A DNA stretch of 49,505 nucleotides from Alphaproteobacteria bacterium (lineage in GTDB: Bacteria > Pseudomonadota > Alphaproteobacteria > Caulobacterales > Maricaulaceae): positions 1 to 49,505 of the forward strand of contig JAJRSJ010000066.1 of assembly GCA_024278855.1 (NCBI GenBank), in the 5' to 3' direction. Under the pieces are notes generated by a model. It worked only from the letters and a program-made list of their open reading frames with translations, was not told where the DNA came from and ran no database searches. Positions 28,270 to 37,376 of this stretch are shown piece by piece; position 1 is the first letter of the stretch; each line of letters opens with the position of its first letter. Both the position numbers and the translations under genes were made by a program.

Positions 28270-29310
28270 ATGACCGATGAGCGCATCATAGATCCAGGCC
28301 CGCAAGCCGCAGACCGCAATGACAAAGCTTTGCGGCCTTTGGCGTTCACGGATTTTGTCGGGCAAAAATCGGCTATTGCTAATTTGAAAGTATTTGTCGC
28401 GGCGGCCAGTGGTCGCGGCGAAGCTATGGACCATGTGTTGCTGTCCGGGCCGCCGGGGCTCGGTAAGACCACATTGGCGCAAATCATTGCCCGCGAGCTT
28501 GGCGTCAATTTTCGCGCTACCTCCGGCCCGGTGATCTCCAAGGCCGGGGATTTGGCGGCGCTTTTGACTAATTTGGAACCGCGTGATGTGTTGTTTATTG
28601 ACGAAATTCACAGGTTGAACCCGACGGTGGAAGAAATTCTGTATCCTGCTTTGGAAGATTACGAGCTTGATTTGATTATCGGTGAGGGGCCGGCGGCGCG
28701 GTCTATCAAGATTGACCTCTCGCCGTTTACTTTGGTCGGGGCGACGACACGAGCCGGGCTGCTGGCCACACCCTTAAGGGATAGATTTGGTATTCCGGTA
28801 CGCCTCGAATTTTACGACGAGGTTGAGTTGACAAAAATCGTGGTGCGCGGTGCCGGGATGTTGGGGCTGGAGGTCAGTGCGGACGGGGCGCGGGAAATTG
28901 CACGACGGGCCCGCGGTACGCCGCGTGTGGCGGGGCGTCTTTTGCGCCGGGTGCGGGATTTGGCCGAACATGCCGGGGCCACATTGATAGACGCCAAGGT
29001 CGCAGATGCAGCTTTAATCCGGCTCGGGGTTGATGATATTGGTTTGGATACTCAAGACATGCGCTATTTGTCGGCCCTGTGCGAAATGTTTGGCGGCGGG
29101 CCTGTGGGCGCGGATACTATGGCGGCGGCCTTGTCCGAGGCCCGCGACGCATTGGAAGATGTGATCGAGCCATACCTGATCCAAAAAGGGTTTTTGCAGC
29201 GCACCCCCAGAGGCCGCGTCGCCACCCCCCACGCATTCGCCCATTTGGGATTGGACGCGCCTTTGAAATTGGAACAACCGACACTATTTGCGGGGTCAGA
29301 AGATGGATAA
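28270..29310 (+). CDS. ruvB: RuvB Holliday-junction branch-migration ATPase
   Basis: RuvB is the hexameric AAA+ motor of branch migration. The 346-residue protein has Walker [11 protein letters not shown], Walker [13 protein letters not shown], sensor-[11 protein letters not shown], the arginine-finger region TPLRDRFG, and a C-terminal winged helix (about 265-340) with [15 protein letters not shown]. The ATG at 28270 (MTDERI) is chosen because it follows the palindromic repeat; an upstream GTG-type start would encode part of the repeat. The stop overlaps ybgC. Confidence 0.95.
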   Translation: MTDERIIDPGPQAADRNDKALRPLAFTDFVGQKSAIANLKVFVAAASGRGEAMDHVLLSGPPGLGKTTLAQIIARELGVNFRATSGPVISKAGDLAALLTNLEPRDVLFIDEIHRLNPTVEEILYPALEDYELDLIIGEGPAARSIKIDLSPFTLVGATTRAGLLATPLRDRFGIPVRLEFYDEVELTKIVVRGAGMLGLEVSADGAREIARRARGTPRVAGRLLRRVRDLAEHAGATLIDAKVADAALIRLGVDDIGLDTQDMRYLSALCEMFGGGPVGADTMAAALSEARDALEDVIEPYLIQKGFLQRTPRGRVATPHAFAHLGLDAPLKLEQPTLFAGSEDG

Positions 29311-29796
29311 AACCAAACAACCACAAAACCAACGACTAAAAGACCAACAACCAAGAAACCGGCCAACAATGGGATATTTTGACGGGCGCAAGCACTATTA
29401 CCCAATTCGGGTGTTTTACGAGGATACGGATTTTACCGGTGTGGTGTTTTATGCCAATTATCTGCGGTTTTTTGAACGGGCCAGATCGTCATTTTCCGCC
29501 TCGCCGGGGTTAGTCATGCCGAGTTATTGGAACGTGATGTGCCGCTCGGTTTTGCCATACGCAAGATAGAGCTTGAATATAAACGCCCGGCCCGGATTGA
29601 TGACGGGCTTTTGGTGATGACAGCTTATGACCGCTATAAGGGGGCGCGGCTTTGGGTCAGTCAGGAGATCTGGCGCGGTGATGAATTATTGACCACGGCC
29701 TATTCGGAAGCCGCTTGTATAGATATGAACGGCCGTCCGCGCCGTCCAACCGCAAAAATGATCGAAAAACTATCGCCGTATTTTTTGCCGGCGTGA
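29303..29796 (+). pseudogene. ybgC: YbgC/Tol-Pal acyl-CoA thioesterase, frameshifted
   Basis: A hotdog-fold thioesterase commonly encoded upstream of tolQ. The first frame reads to FYEDTDFTGVVFYANYLRFFERARSS (catalytic Asp in the EDTD segment), then loses homology. The +2 frame resumes with RLAGVSHAELLERDVPLGFAIRKIE and continues to the normal end. One missing T in the run 29492-29495 (four T where five are needed) explains the shift. As written, the product stops at 29569 with 88 residues. The gene starts inside the ruvB stop. Either a real frameshift or a homopolymer sequencing error is possible. Confidence 0.88.
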
Positions 29797-29832
29797 TTTG
29801 AAAGACTGTCCCGGACTAGGCCCTGGGCCTAG

Positions 29833-30231
29833 CTATCCGCTTGTGCCTTTCGCAGCGTTCAACTCGCAAATATCAGTGACTTGCTTGTTGGCATTGTCCA
29901 CATAAATGGTTTGTGCGGGTGTGATAATTTTTGTCCAAGGTTCTTTACGTTCAATGGGCGGAATTTCAATTGTTACCCATTTTTTCGTCTCAGGATCGAA
30001 ATATAGCTCGTCTTCGGTCTCGATGGAGACGATAGAAAAGCCGGATTTGGTCACGGCCGGAATATCAACCCGCCTTAAAGGGTTCATCCGGATGCAGGTT
30101 TCGACAATTGGCGGCGGTGTGACGACAACGGGCGGCGGCGGCTCTATTGTTTCACAAGCACTTAGTACAGGCCCAATAGTCAGGAACAGTGCGGTAACTT
30201 TGAGTGTTGTGGCTTTGAGAGAATATGTCAT
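29833..30231 (-). CDS. Small lipoprotein of unknown function
   Basis: A 132-residue putative lipoprotein: signal MTYSLKATTLKVTALFLTIG and lipobox LSAC (C26). The mature part starts with a Pro-rich linker (EPPPPVVVTPPPIVE) and has two further Cys residues (ETCIRMN and TDICELN), which could form a disulfide. The ATG is chosen because GGAGCC lies just upstream and the signal starts there. It is encoded opposite to tol-pal and separates ybgC from tolQ. No homologue recognised; an envelope role is only inferred. Confidence 0.75.
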   Translation of the reverse strand: MTYSLKATTLKVTALFLTIGPVLSACETIEPPPPVVVTPPPIVETCIRMNPLRRVDIPAVTKSGFSIVSIETEDELYFDPETKKWVTIEIPPIERKEPWTKIITPAQTIYVDNANKQVTDICELNAAKGTSG

Positions 30232-30358
30232 AATTGGCTCCATTTGCCCCAATATTTGTACCCACCTTATGGCAAAACTATGGCGGATATGCAATGAAAT
30301 CAAGGTCTAACTATTACAATTGAATAAGAGCAACAATTTTCCTATGGTGCAAATAGAG

Positions 30359-30364
30359 TATAAT
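30359..30364 (+). promoter_or_regulatory. Candidate -10 element for tolQ
   Basis: A perfect TATAAT lies 116 bases before the tolQ start, in the 248-base gap after the divergent lipoprotein gene. No good -35 is seen at 16-18 bases. An alternative pair is TTGAAT (30320) with TATGGT 17 bases later. A promoter is expected here because the upstream gene faces away. Confidence 0.3.
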
Positions 30365-30479
30365 GTGATTCCATTGCTGTAGGACATGTGAAGTATTACG
30401 GTCTGTTAATTGGTAATGCACGCATTTGGCTCTATGACATAGAACACATATGTTGGCCGCTAAAGGAGACGATCTGAGC

Positions 30480-31226
30480 ATGAATTTGATATATATATGG
30501 TCTGAATTAATGGGCGTAAATGCGGCAAGCTTCATAGTCACGCAATCGGGGGCGCAAAATTTTTCCCTGATCGGCTTGTTTATGCAGGCGGATTGGGTGG
30601 TGAAGCTCATTATGATTGGGCTTGGTGTGGCGTCGATCTGGTCTTGGGCCATTATAATTGACAAATCCATCAGCTTTCATTTGCTCAACAAACGGGCCGC
30701 CGCATTTGAAGAAACTTTTTGGTCGGGCCGGACATTGGACGAATTGGCCGAAGGTCTGGCTGGCGAAACCCGCGACCCGATGGGGCGTGTGTTTACAGCT
30801 GCCATGCGGGAATATAAAGAGAGCGAATTAAGCCCGCGCAATTCTGATATTGGCGGCACTCGTGAACGTATTGACCGGGTTATGGGGTTGGTGGTTAACC
30901 GTGAATTAGCAACGGCCGAACGCGGCATGACTGTGCTGGCTACGGTTGGGTCGTCGTCTGTATTTATTGGCTTGCTTGGGACTGTGTGGGGGATTATCAA
31001 CACATTTCGCGCCATTGATCAGGCCAATGATGTCAATATTATCATCGTTATCCCCGGCATTACCGAAGCTTTGTTCGCGACCGCTTTGGGTCTGGTGGCT
31101 GCCATTCCGGCAGTGATTTTCTACAATAAATTCACCACTGATCTTGACCGTTACGCCGGGCGGCTCGACGGGTATACGGACGAACTTTCCGCTATTTTAT
31201 CGCGCAAAATCTCAGAGGGTCGATAA
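30480..31226 (+). CDS. tolQ: TolQ, proton-channel component of Tol-Pal
   Basis: TolQ forms with TolR the proton-driven motor of the Tol-Pal system, which constricts the outer membrane at division. The 248-residue protein has three transmembrane segments (about 40-60, 150-172 and 183-205) with the MotA/ExbB-type core TVGSSSVFIGLLGTVWGIINTF and GITEALFATALGLVAAIPAVIFYN. The ATG has an AAGGAG about 12 bases upstream, a rather long spacing. tolR follows 1 base after its stop. Confidence 0.95.
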   Translation: MNLIYIWSELMGVNAASFIVTQSGAQNFSLIGLFMQADWVVKLIMIGLGVASIWSWAIIIDKSISFHLLNKRAAAFEETFWSGRTLDELAEGLAGETRDPMGRVFTAAMREYKESELSPRNSDIGGTRERIDRVMGLVVNRELATAERGMTVLATVGSSSVFIGLLGTVWGIINTFRAIDQANDVNIIIVIPGITEALFATALGLVAAIPAVIFYNKFTTDLDRYAGRLDGYTDELSAILSRKISEGR

Positions 31227-31227
31227 T

Positions 31228-31671
31228 ATGGCCATGGCCAATACAGGGCGTAAAGTCGGTGGTGCGCGCAGTCGCAGGAGCCGCCACGGCCTAAATGCCG
31301 AGATTAATGTCACGCCCTTGGTGGATGTGATGTTGGTTCTGATGCTGGTATTTATGATATCCGCGTCCGTACTGGCAGTAGGCATTAACATTGATTTGCC
31401 CAAAACTACGGCCGACTCTTTGACCATAAAACCCGACCCGATAAATATCACTATCGACAAAGAGGGTAAGATATTTTTGCAAGATGAGGAAGTTATACTG
31501 GAAGACCTGGCATCCAAATTGATCGCTTTGGCGGGAGAGGGTTACAAAGAGCGGATTTATGTGCGCGGCGATGAAAACGGCAATGTCGGGCCATATTTAA
31601 AGGTCATGGCTAGCATCAACGCCGCCGGTTTTACCAATATAGGTTTGGTGACGGATCCGGTTACAAAATAG
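31228..31671 (+). CDS. tolR: TolR
   Basis: TolR is the ExbD-like partner of TolQ: a short cytosolic tail rich in Gly/Arg, one transmembrane helix with the proton-carrying Asp33 (NVTPLVDVMLVLMLVFM), and a periplasmic domain (about 60-147) ending in YLKVMASINAAGFTNIGLVT. 147 residues, normal for the family. It starts 1 base after tolQ, and the next gene starts 8 bases after its stop. Confidence 0.95.
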   Translation: MAMANTGRKVGGARSRRSRHGLNAEINVTPLVDVMLVLMLVFMISASVLAVGINIDLPKTTADSLTIKPDPINITIDKEGKIFLQDEEVILEDLASKLIALAGEGYKERIYVRGDENGNVGPYLKVMASINAAGFTNIGLVTDPVTK

Positions 31672-31679
31672 GTGGCGGT

Positions 31680-32048
31680 ATGCGGCGAATTTTGGTTATA
31701 GCTTCGGTGATTATTGGCAGCTTGATTGCAGTAAGTGGATTGTTTTTTATTATTACAGCCGTCTATCTTGATGAAAAAGCTATTGATCTTACGGAGCCTC
31801 CAAAACTGGAGAAATGTGCGCAGACTACGACAATCATAACAAATTCCGACAATGCTATACGTATTTCTGACAAAGTCGTTACAGCTAAAGAACTTGGTCA
31901 GATTATTAACGAGCTTAAACAAGATCGGCCTGATCTATGCTTGTTGTTTACGATTCACGAATTGACTGAAATGCGTATGCTTGATGAAATAAGTAAAATT
32001 GCTGATGAAAGCGGTTTGAGTTGGAATTTGGTAATCACTTCAGACTAA
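31680..32048 (+). CDS. TolR/ExbD-like small membrane protein inserted in the tol operon
   Basis: A 122-residue protein with one N-terminal transmembrane helix (about 4-27) and a periplasmic domain. The latter resembles the C-terminal half of TolR/ExbD (ISDKVVTAKELGQIINELKQ, then LFTIHELTEMRMLDEISKIADESGLSW). It lacks the cytosolic NVTPLVD segment and has no Asp in the helix, so it could not carry protons as TolR does. Two cysteines (EKCAQ and DLCLL) may form a disulfide. It lies 8 bases after tolR and 9 before tolA. Function is unknown; a structural or regulatory TolR paralogue is an inference. Confidence 0.7.
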   Translation: MRRILVIASVIIGSLIAVSGLFFIITAVYLDEKAIDLTEPPKLEKCAQTTTIITNSDNAIRISDKVVTAKELGQIINELKQDRPDLCLLFTIHELTEMRMLDEISKIADESGLSWNLVITSD

Positions 32049-32057
32049 AATACAATT

Positions 32058-32783
32058 ATGAAACTCGGTTTGCCCATGTCTATTTGCTTCCATGCCCTAT
32101 TGGCATTTGGCGGGCTATTGCTATGGTCTGGCGGGGTTGAACCCTTGGCCAATATGCGGATTATTCCCCTGGAGTTGGTGACGGTTTCAGACATAAGCGA
32201 TATAAAAGCACTGCGGCGTAAGCACGAAAACCCAATACCTGACGACAAAAACATAATTTCTGACACGCCGGATACGACAATAAACCCACCCGACCCCGAA
32301 ACGGCGCAAGACACACCCGCCCCGGTTTTTGATTTGGATGCTTTGGAGGAAGCCTTTGAAAAAGTGCGTAAAAGCAACCCCGGTGCAGCCACACAACAAG
32401 ACTTGGTCAACGAGACACACAATGGGGAGTTGGCGGAAAGGGCGCGACAAGGTGTTGGCGCGCGGACGGACGTGGTTGTCAATGCAAAAGACTATATACG
32501 GTCGCGCCTAAAAAATTGTTGGTTGGTCGATACCGGGGCATTAGACTACCAAAATCTCGTTGTTGAGGTGATGTTAAATTTAAATGAAGATGCTAGCATT
32601 GAGCAAATAGTCATCCTCAACAATGCTGATATTATTGCATCGTCCAACCGGGCTTGGCGGGTTGCCCGCAATCAGGCAAAAACGGCCCTTATCAAATGCG
32701 CCCCTTATCAAGGTTTGCTCACGATTGATTATCGTGTATGGAAACAATTATATCTAAATCTGGATCCCGGAGAAAACGAATGA
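32058..32783 (+). CDS. tolA: TolA-like protein
   Basis: TolA links the TolQR motor to TolB/Pal across the periplasm. The 241-residue product has an N-terminal transmembrane segment (about 5-23) and a Pro/Asp-rich stretch (about 55-95). Its helical region is short (LDALEEAFEKVRKSNPG), where most TolA proteins have a long helix. The C-terminal domain has the conserved RLKNCWLVDTGA and WRVARNQAKTALIKCAPYQGL pattern with a Cys pair. It is shorter than usual, as in several alphaproteobacteria. The ATGA overlap couples it to tolB. Confidence 0.88.
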   Translation: MKLGLPMSICFHALLAFGGLLLWSGGVEPLANMRIIPLELVTVSDISDIKALRRKHENPIPDDKNIISDTPDTTINPPDPETAQDTPAPVFDLDALEEAFEKVRKSNPGAATQQDLVNETHNGELAERARQGVGARTDVVVNAKDYIRSRLKNCWLVDTGALDYQNLVVEVMLNLNEDASIEQIVILNNADIIASSNRAWRVARNQAKTALIKCAPYQGLLTIDYRVWKQLYLNLDPGENE

Positions 32784-34150
32784 GCAGAGCCTTGCGCCTA
32801 AAGGAAATTCTTGGAAAAATGGTCGGGGCGGCGGTTTTATTCATTTGCGTATTTATACCAATTCAAGCCCATGCCCAGCTTGAAATCGATATTGTCCACG
32901 GCGCGCCCCAGCCTGTGCCTGTGGCTATACCAGATTTTTTATCGGCTCACCCCGAAACCGACCAAATTGCTAAAGACATGGCGGCGGTAATCGCGGCTAA
33001 TCTGGAGCGTTCGGGTCTGTTTGATGTGCTTGACCAAAGCCTGTATATTGAACAACAAACCGATACCGATTATCAGCCCCGGTTTTCTGATTGGCGGTTG
33101 ATCAATGCCAAAGCTTTGCTCTCTGGCAAAATCGTCCGTGAGGGTGAGGGGCGGCTTAGGGTCGAATTTCGCCTTTGGGATATTTATGCCAAACAGCAGT
33201 TGGACGGTAAACGCTTGGCCACAACGCCTGATAATTGGCGCAGGATTGCCCATAAAATTTCGGATTATATCTATCAGCGCCTCACCGGAGAGGATGGTTA
33301 TTTTGACAGCCGTATTGTTTTTATATCCGAGAGCGGCCCCAAAACCAACCGCCGCAAACGTTTAAGCATTATGGACGCGGACGGGGCCAATGCCCGAAAT
33401 TTATTGGCCAATTCCGACTTGGTGCTGACACCGAGATTTTCGCCCGTGTTTGAAGATAAAGGTGTGCGCAAAAAAGTCCAATTGATCACATATTTGTCGT
33501 GGGAAACCGGGCGACCACAAGTGTTTTTGCAAGAAATAGAAACTGGAAATAGGGAGTTGTTGGGCAATTTTTCCGGCATGACCATATCGCCAAGATTTTC
33601 ACCGGACGGACGCAAATTGATATTTTCTATGATAAAACGCGGCAATAGCGACATCTATGTCTTTGACCGAGCTTCGCGTTCAACCACACGCCTGACAACT
33701 AATCAAGCCATTGATGTATCACCGAGCTTCTCTCCGGACGGGCGCAATATAGTGTTTAATTCTGACCGGGGCGGCTCACCGCAACTTTATATCATGGGGG
33801 CCAACGGCTCCAATGTGAAGCGGCTCAGTTTTGGCGAGGGTCGTTATACGGCGCCTGTCTGGTCACCTAGGGGTGATTTAATTGCTTTTACCAAAAGTCA
33901 TAATGGTCAATTTCATATAGGCGTAATGGCGGCGGAGACGGGCAAAGGCGAACGTTTGTTAACCAGCTCCTACCTTGATGAGGGCCCCACATGGTCACCC
34001 AATGGGCGGGTGCTTTTATTTAGCCGCGAGACTAGGGGGCAAAACGGTCGTTCCAGTATTTGGTCTGTAGATTTGACCGGACGGAATTTGCGTAAATTGC
34101 CAACACCAGGCGCGGCGTCTGATCCGGCCTGGTCACCCATTTTGCCGTAA
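32780..34150 (+). CDS. tolB: TolB periplasmic protein
   Basis: TolB is the periplasmic beta-propeller that binds Pal and is released by TolA. The 456-residue product has a signal peptide (about 1-33, PIQAHAQLEID), an N-terminal alpha/beta domain (about 35-170) and a WD40-like propeller with recurring SPRFSPDGRKL, SPSFSPDGRNIVF, APVWSPRGDLIAF and GPTWSPNGRVLLF blades. The start is the ATG overlapping the tolA stop, because codons farther upstream would precede the signal. Confidence 0.96.
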   Translation: MSRALRLKEILGKMVGAAVLFICVFIPIQAHAQLEIDIVHGAPQPVPVAIPDFLSAHPETDQIAKDMAAVIAANLERSGLFDVLDQSLYIEQQTDTDYQPRFSDWRLINAKALLSGKIVREGEGRLRVEFRLWDIYAKQQLDGKRLATTPDNWRRIAHKISDYIYQRLTGEDGYFDSRIVFISESGPKTNRRKRLSIMDADGANARNLLANSDLVLTPRFSPVFEDKGVRKKVQLITYLSWETGRPQVFLQEIETGNRELLGNFSGMTISPRFSPDGRKLIFSMIKRGNSDIYVFDRASRSTTRLTTNQAIDVSPSFSPDGRNIVFNSDRGGSPQLYIMGANGSNVKRLSFGEGRYTAPVWSPRGDLIAFTKSHNGQFHIGVMAAETGKGERLLTSSYLDEGPTWSPNGRVLLFSRETRGQNGRSSIWSVDLTGRNLRKLPTPGAASDPAWSPILP

Positions 34151-34325
34151 AATTTGCCATAAACAGTGACGTAATTTGGCCGTATTCTTGTTGGATAATT
34201 AGAGCTTACAAATTGTCAACTTGACTCGCCTTGTTTCAGCGTTAGCTTATGGAGGGTGCTTATAAAATTGGTGGTGGCTCAAAAGCACAAAATAGAGATT
34301 GTGCAAAATCAAGAGGGATAACGTT

Positions 34326-34895
34326 ATGAATTTTAAATTTATATTATTAAGTGTCTTTGCAATAACCCTTTCAGCCTGTGTGACGGCACCTGAACCTGTC
34401 CCCGTAAAGCAGCAAGTCGTGGCGCCAATGCCGGCGCCTGTGCCTGAGCCTGAACCCGAAATGCCGCCGCCGCCCGTCGCCGAAATACCAATTGAAGAAG
34501 TGGTACCCCGTGGCCCAGAGCCAGGAACATCAGAGCATTTCAAATATGTATCCGGTGATGACCGGGTGTATTTTGACTATAACGAGCATGTGCTTTCCCC
34601 GCACGCCCGTGAGGTTTTGCGTTCTCAGGCCAATTGGTTGACCCGCTACTCTGGGGCGATCATTGTTGTTGGCGGCAATGCCGACGAGCGCGGAACCAGA
34701 GAATATAATTTGGCATTAGGGGCGCGCCGCGCCGATGCAGTGAAGGCTTTTTTGGTGAGCCAGGGTGTTGAGCCAGGGCGCATTACCACCGTGTCCTACG
34801 GCAAGGAGCGCCCCATAGACGGGCGGGCAAATGAAGAGGCCTGGGCCATAAACCGCAATGCGCACTCAGCCGTATTGGTGGGCGGCATCAGTTAG
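34326..34895 (+). CDS. pal: Pal, peptidoglycan-associated lipoprotein
   Basis: Pal anchors the outer membrane to peptidoglycan and is recycled by TolB. The 189-residue precursor has lipobox LSAC (C18), a Pro/Glu-rich linker, and an OmpA-like domain with VYFDYNEHVLSPHA, GNADERGTREYNLALGARRA and ISYGKERP-like VSYGKERPIDG. Binding residues for diaminopimelate (Asp and Arg in NADERGT...ARRAD) are present. It follows tolB after 175 bases; an AGAGGG lies 8 bases before ATG. Possible TTGACT at 34221 suggests its own promoter, weakly. Confidence 0.95.
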   Translation: MNFKFILLSVFAITLSACVTAPEPVPVKQQVVAPMPAPVPEPEPEMPPPPVAEIPIEEVVPRGPEPGTSEHFKYVSGDDRVYFDYNEHVLSPHAREVLRSQANWLTRYSGAIIVVGGNADERGTREYNLALGARRADAVKAFLVSQGVEPGRITTVSYGKERPIDGRANEEAWAINRNAHSAVLVGGIS

Positions 34896-35017
34896 ACCTG
34901 CGCTGAAGTTAACGAGACTTTAACGATACGGGCCCTAATTTCACCGCTAAGATAGGCTAGGTTTATTGGCATCTGTTGGTTTCTGCCTGTTGTGTCTTTC
35001 TGTTTCGTAGGTTTGCT

Positions 35018-35926
35018 ATGCGTTTTGTTTTTATATTTATTAGCTTTGTAGTAGTGTTGAGCGCGGTGTCTCCTGCACACGCCGTCAGCAAACGTGAACT
35101 TGAAGCTAAAATTATCCAGCTTGAGCAAAGACTAATGTTGCTTGAAAACCGGATTTTAACCGGAGACCCGGCGGCTGAACGCTTGATGCAGCGCATGGAC
35201 GCTCTGGAATCAACCCAACGTTCTGTGACAGGAGAAGTTGAACGATTGCGCTTTGAAAATGCTAGCTTGCAAGAGGAAGTCCGGGCATTGGCCGCACAAA
35301 TTTCGCAACTGCAATCCCTGTCAATCAATGTGCAACGCCATTTAAATGCCGTTGATATGATTGCTCAAAATCAACAAGTAAATCCGGCAAACCCGGTAAT
35401 CACTGGTGCGGATATTTACGGTGGTGGTCGGAGCGCTAGCGGGGTTTATAGCGGCGGTTCGTCTATACCTTCTCCGCCTAGCATTGTTGACGACGGCACG
35501 GGTGAATTGGCAATGGCTGGCCTTGCTGGCCCCGACGCCAAAATTAACAAAAAGGAATTGCTCACGCTTGGTTTGGATAAAATGAATGCAGGTGATTTCC
35601 TGGGCGCGCAAACGGCCTTTTCCAGATATATATATTTAAATCCGACCGCCAAAAACAAAGGTGATGTGTTGTTTTGGTTGGCGGAGACCTATTACGCGAA
35701 ATCCGGATTTTCCCTAGCGGCGGAAAACTATATTGCTTCCATGCGGGCCGCGCCCAAGGGCGATTATGCCCCCGAAGCCATGGTCAAATTGGCCGCAACT
35801 GCCCGTTCTTTGGGCAAATTGGACATGGCCTGTAAAACTCTGGACAGCTTTCCGCTGCAATACCCCAATGCCGTTCGCGCCGTGCGCGAGAAAGCCCGGA
35901 TCGAGAAAATGCGTAGTGGGTGCTAG
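35018..35926 (+). CDS. cpoB: CpoB/YbgF, Tol-Pal coordinator
   Basis: CpoB coordinates outer-membrane constriction with PBP1-type synthesis. The 302-residue protein has a signal peptide (about 1-22, SPAHAVS), an N-terminal trimeric coiled coil (about 23-105, RELEAKIIQLEQRLMLLE), a Gly/Ser-rich linker and a C-terminal TPR domain (about 180-300, NAGDFLGAQTAFSRYIYLNP). The Ser/Gly linker contains tandem-like YGGG/YSGG motifs. Its end overlaps the presumed tilS start. Confidence 0.93.
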   Translation: MRFVFIFISFVVVLSAVSPAHAVSKRELEAKIIQLEQRLMLLENRILTGDPAAERLMQRMDALESTQRSVTGEVERLRFENASLQEEVRALAAQISQLQSLSINVQRHLNAVDMIAQNQQVNPANPVITGADIYGGGRSASGVYSGGSSIPSPPSIVDDGTGELAMAGLAGPDAKINKKELLTLGLDKMNAGDFLGAQTAFSRYIYLNPTAKNKGDVLFWLAETYYAKSGFSLAAENYIASMRAAPKGDYAPEAMVKLAATARSLGKLDMACKTLDSFPLQYPNAVRAVREKARIEKMRSGC

Positions 35927-37268
35927 GCCGACACAACTTGAAGCAAAGGTTTTTGCAAAACTGAAGGAGTTGACAGGGCAGGGCATTTTCCCGTCAAATT
36001 CATCATTAAAAGACCCAATAGCGGTGGCTTTTTCTGGCGGTGGAGATAGTACGGCGCTTTTGTCTTTGGTGTTGAAATGGGCGGGTTCGCGGCCGGTATA
36101 TGGGTTGATTGTAGATCACGGCCTAAGAGACGGTTCAAAACATGAGGCGTATTTAGCCCAAAAACAGGCTTTAGCTATGGGGGCGCGTGCGGAAATCCTT
36201 AACTGTCACTGGCAAGGAGGTATCCCTAAGGCGGGTATTCAGGAAAAAGCTCGCAAGGCCCGTTATCATATTTTAGCGCGAGCTTGTGAAGACATTGGTG
36301 CGTCTCAACTTTTACTAGGTCACAATATTGATGATCAGGCGGAAACCGTATTGATGCGCCAAAAGTCCGGTAGTGGTTGGCGCGGTTTGGCGGGCATGGC
36401 AGAGCGGGCCATTTACCCGGTCTGGCCTATACTACCGGATTTGGTTGTTCTGCGGCCGCTCCTGGCTTTTTCGCGTAAAACATTGCGCGTCTATAATGTC
36501 GAAAACGGCCTTGAATGGATTGATGACCCGTCCAATGAAAATCGTCAATTTACCCGTATTCGCCTGCGGGATCAATTGTCAGAACAGGCAGCCGCGCGGC
36601 AAAATCTATTACTTATGGCAAAGGCTGCCAGAGAAACTGTATTACAAGAGCGCAGGGAAATAAACCAGTTTATACAAGTAAATACACGGATATATCAATG
36701 GGGCGGCATGGCGTTATTGCCCGGTTTTAGCGCTGTTCAAACCGGTAAAGTCGCGGAAGCTTTAAAATATCTCATCCCGGCGGTTTGCGGACAAGAAAAA
36801 CCACCAAAACTGGAAAGCCGCATGCGCTTGGCCAAAAAGCTAAAACAGAGCGGCTTTGGCGGGGCAACACTCGGCGGGGTACGCTTCGTCCCGCGAAAAG
36901 ACCAAATATTGTGTGTCCGCGATCCGGGGGCGGTGCTTGGGCGTGGCCAAAATACAGCTTTGCCCGCCCTAAATTTAAACGCCAATACTCCGGAAATCTG
37001 GGACGGGCGGTTTAAAGTAATGTCGAGCCAAGAATATGTTTGCGTTACGGCTTTAGGGCAATTGCAAGAACAAAGGGGACACAATATACTAGAAGGCGAG
37101 CGTCGTTCGCGTTTAAATAAGTTGCCGCAAGCGGTGCGGTCTTGTTTACCCGTATTTGTCAAAAATGACAGTATTCTCCATATTCCATTTGTCGATGGCC
37201 CGGTATCTTCCCACCAGTTTAGCGCAGTTTCGTGTATTGGTATCCGGCTCGCATCATTATTGGGATAA
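35916..37268 (+). CDS. tilS: tRNA(Ile)-lysidine synthase TilS
   Basis: TilS converts C34 to lysidine in the tRNA-Ile that reads AUA, an essential step. The 450-residue product shows the ATP pyrophosphatase loop SGGGDS (S40-S45), GLIVDHGLRDGSKHEA, LGHNIDDQAETVLMRQ and DDPSNENRQFTRIRLR, all typical. The start is uncertain: I use GTG 35916, which overlaps the end of cpoB by 11 bases. The C-terminal region (about 330-450) is divergent, as is usual. Confidence 0.9.
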   Translation: MGARPTQLEAKVFAKLKELTGQGIFPSNSSLKDPIAVAFSGGGDSTALLSLVLKWAGSRPVYGLIVDHGLRDGSKHEAYLAQKQALAMGARAEILNCHWQGGIPKAGIQEKARKARYHILARACEDIGASQLLLGHNIDDQAETVLMRQKSGSGWRGLAGMAERAIYPVWPILPDLVVLRPLLAFSRKTLRVYNVENGLEWIDDPSNENRQFTRIRLRDQLSEQAAARQNLLLMAKAARETVLQERREINQFIQVNTRIYQWGGMALLPGFSAVQTGKVAEALKYLIPAVCGQEKPPKLESRMRLAKKLKQSGFGGATLGGVRFVPRKDQILCVRDPGAVLGRGQNTALPALNLNANTPEIWDGRFKVMSSQEYVCVTALGQLQEQRGHNILEGERRSRLNKLPQAVRSCLPVFVKNDSILHIPFVDGPVSSHQFSAVSCIGIRLASLLG

Positions 37269-37376
37269 TTCGTGTGAAAATATCCTATTTGGCTCTTAAC
37301 CTTTGGTTTTTCTACCCTATATAGTATGGTTCAGGATATGCGCTCAACATTGGGCGACAAATAAGAAAGAATTATT

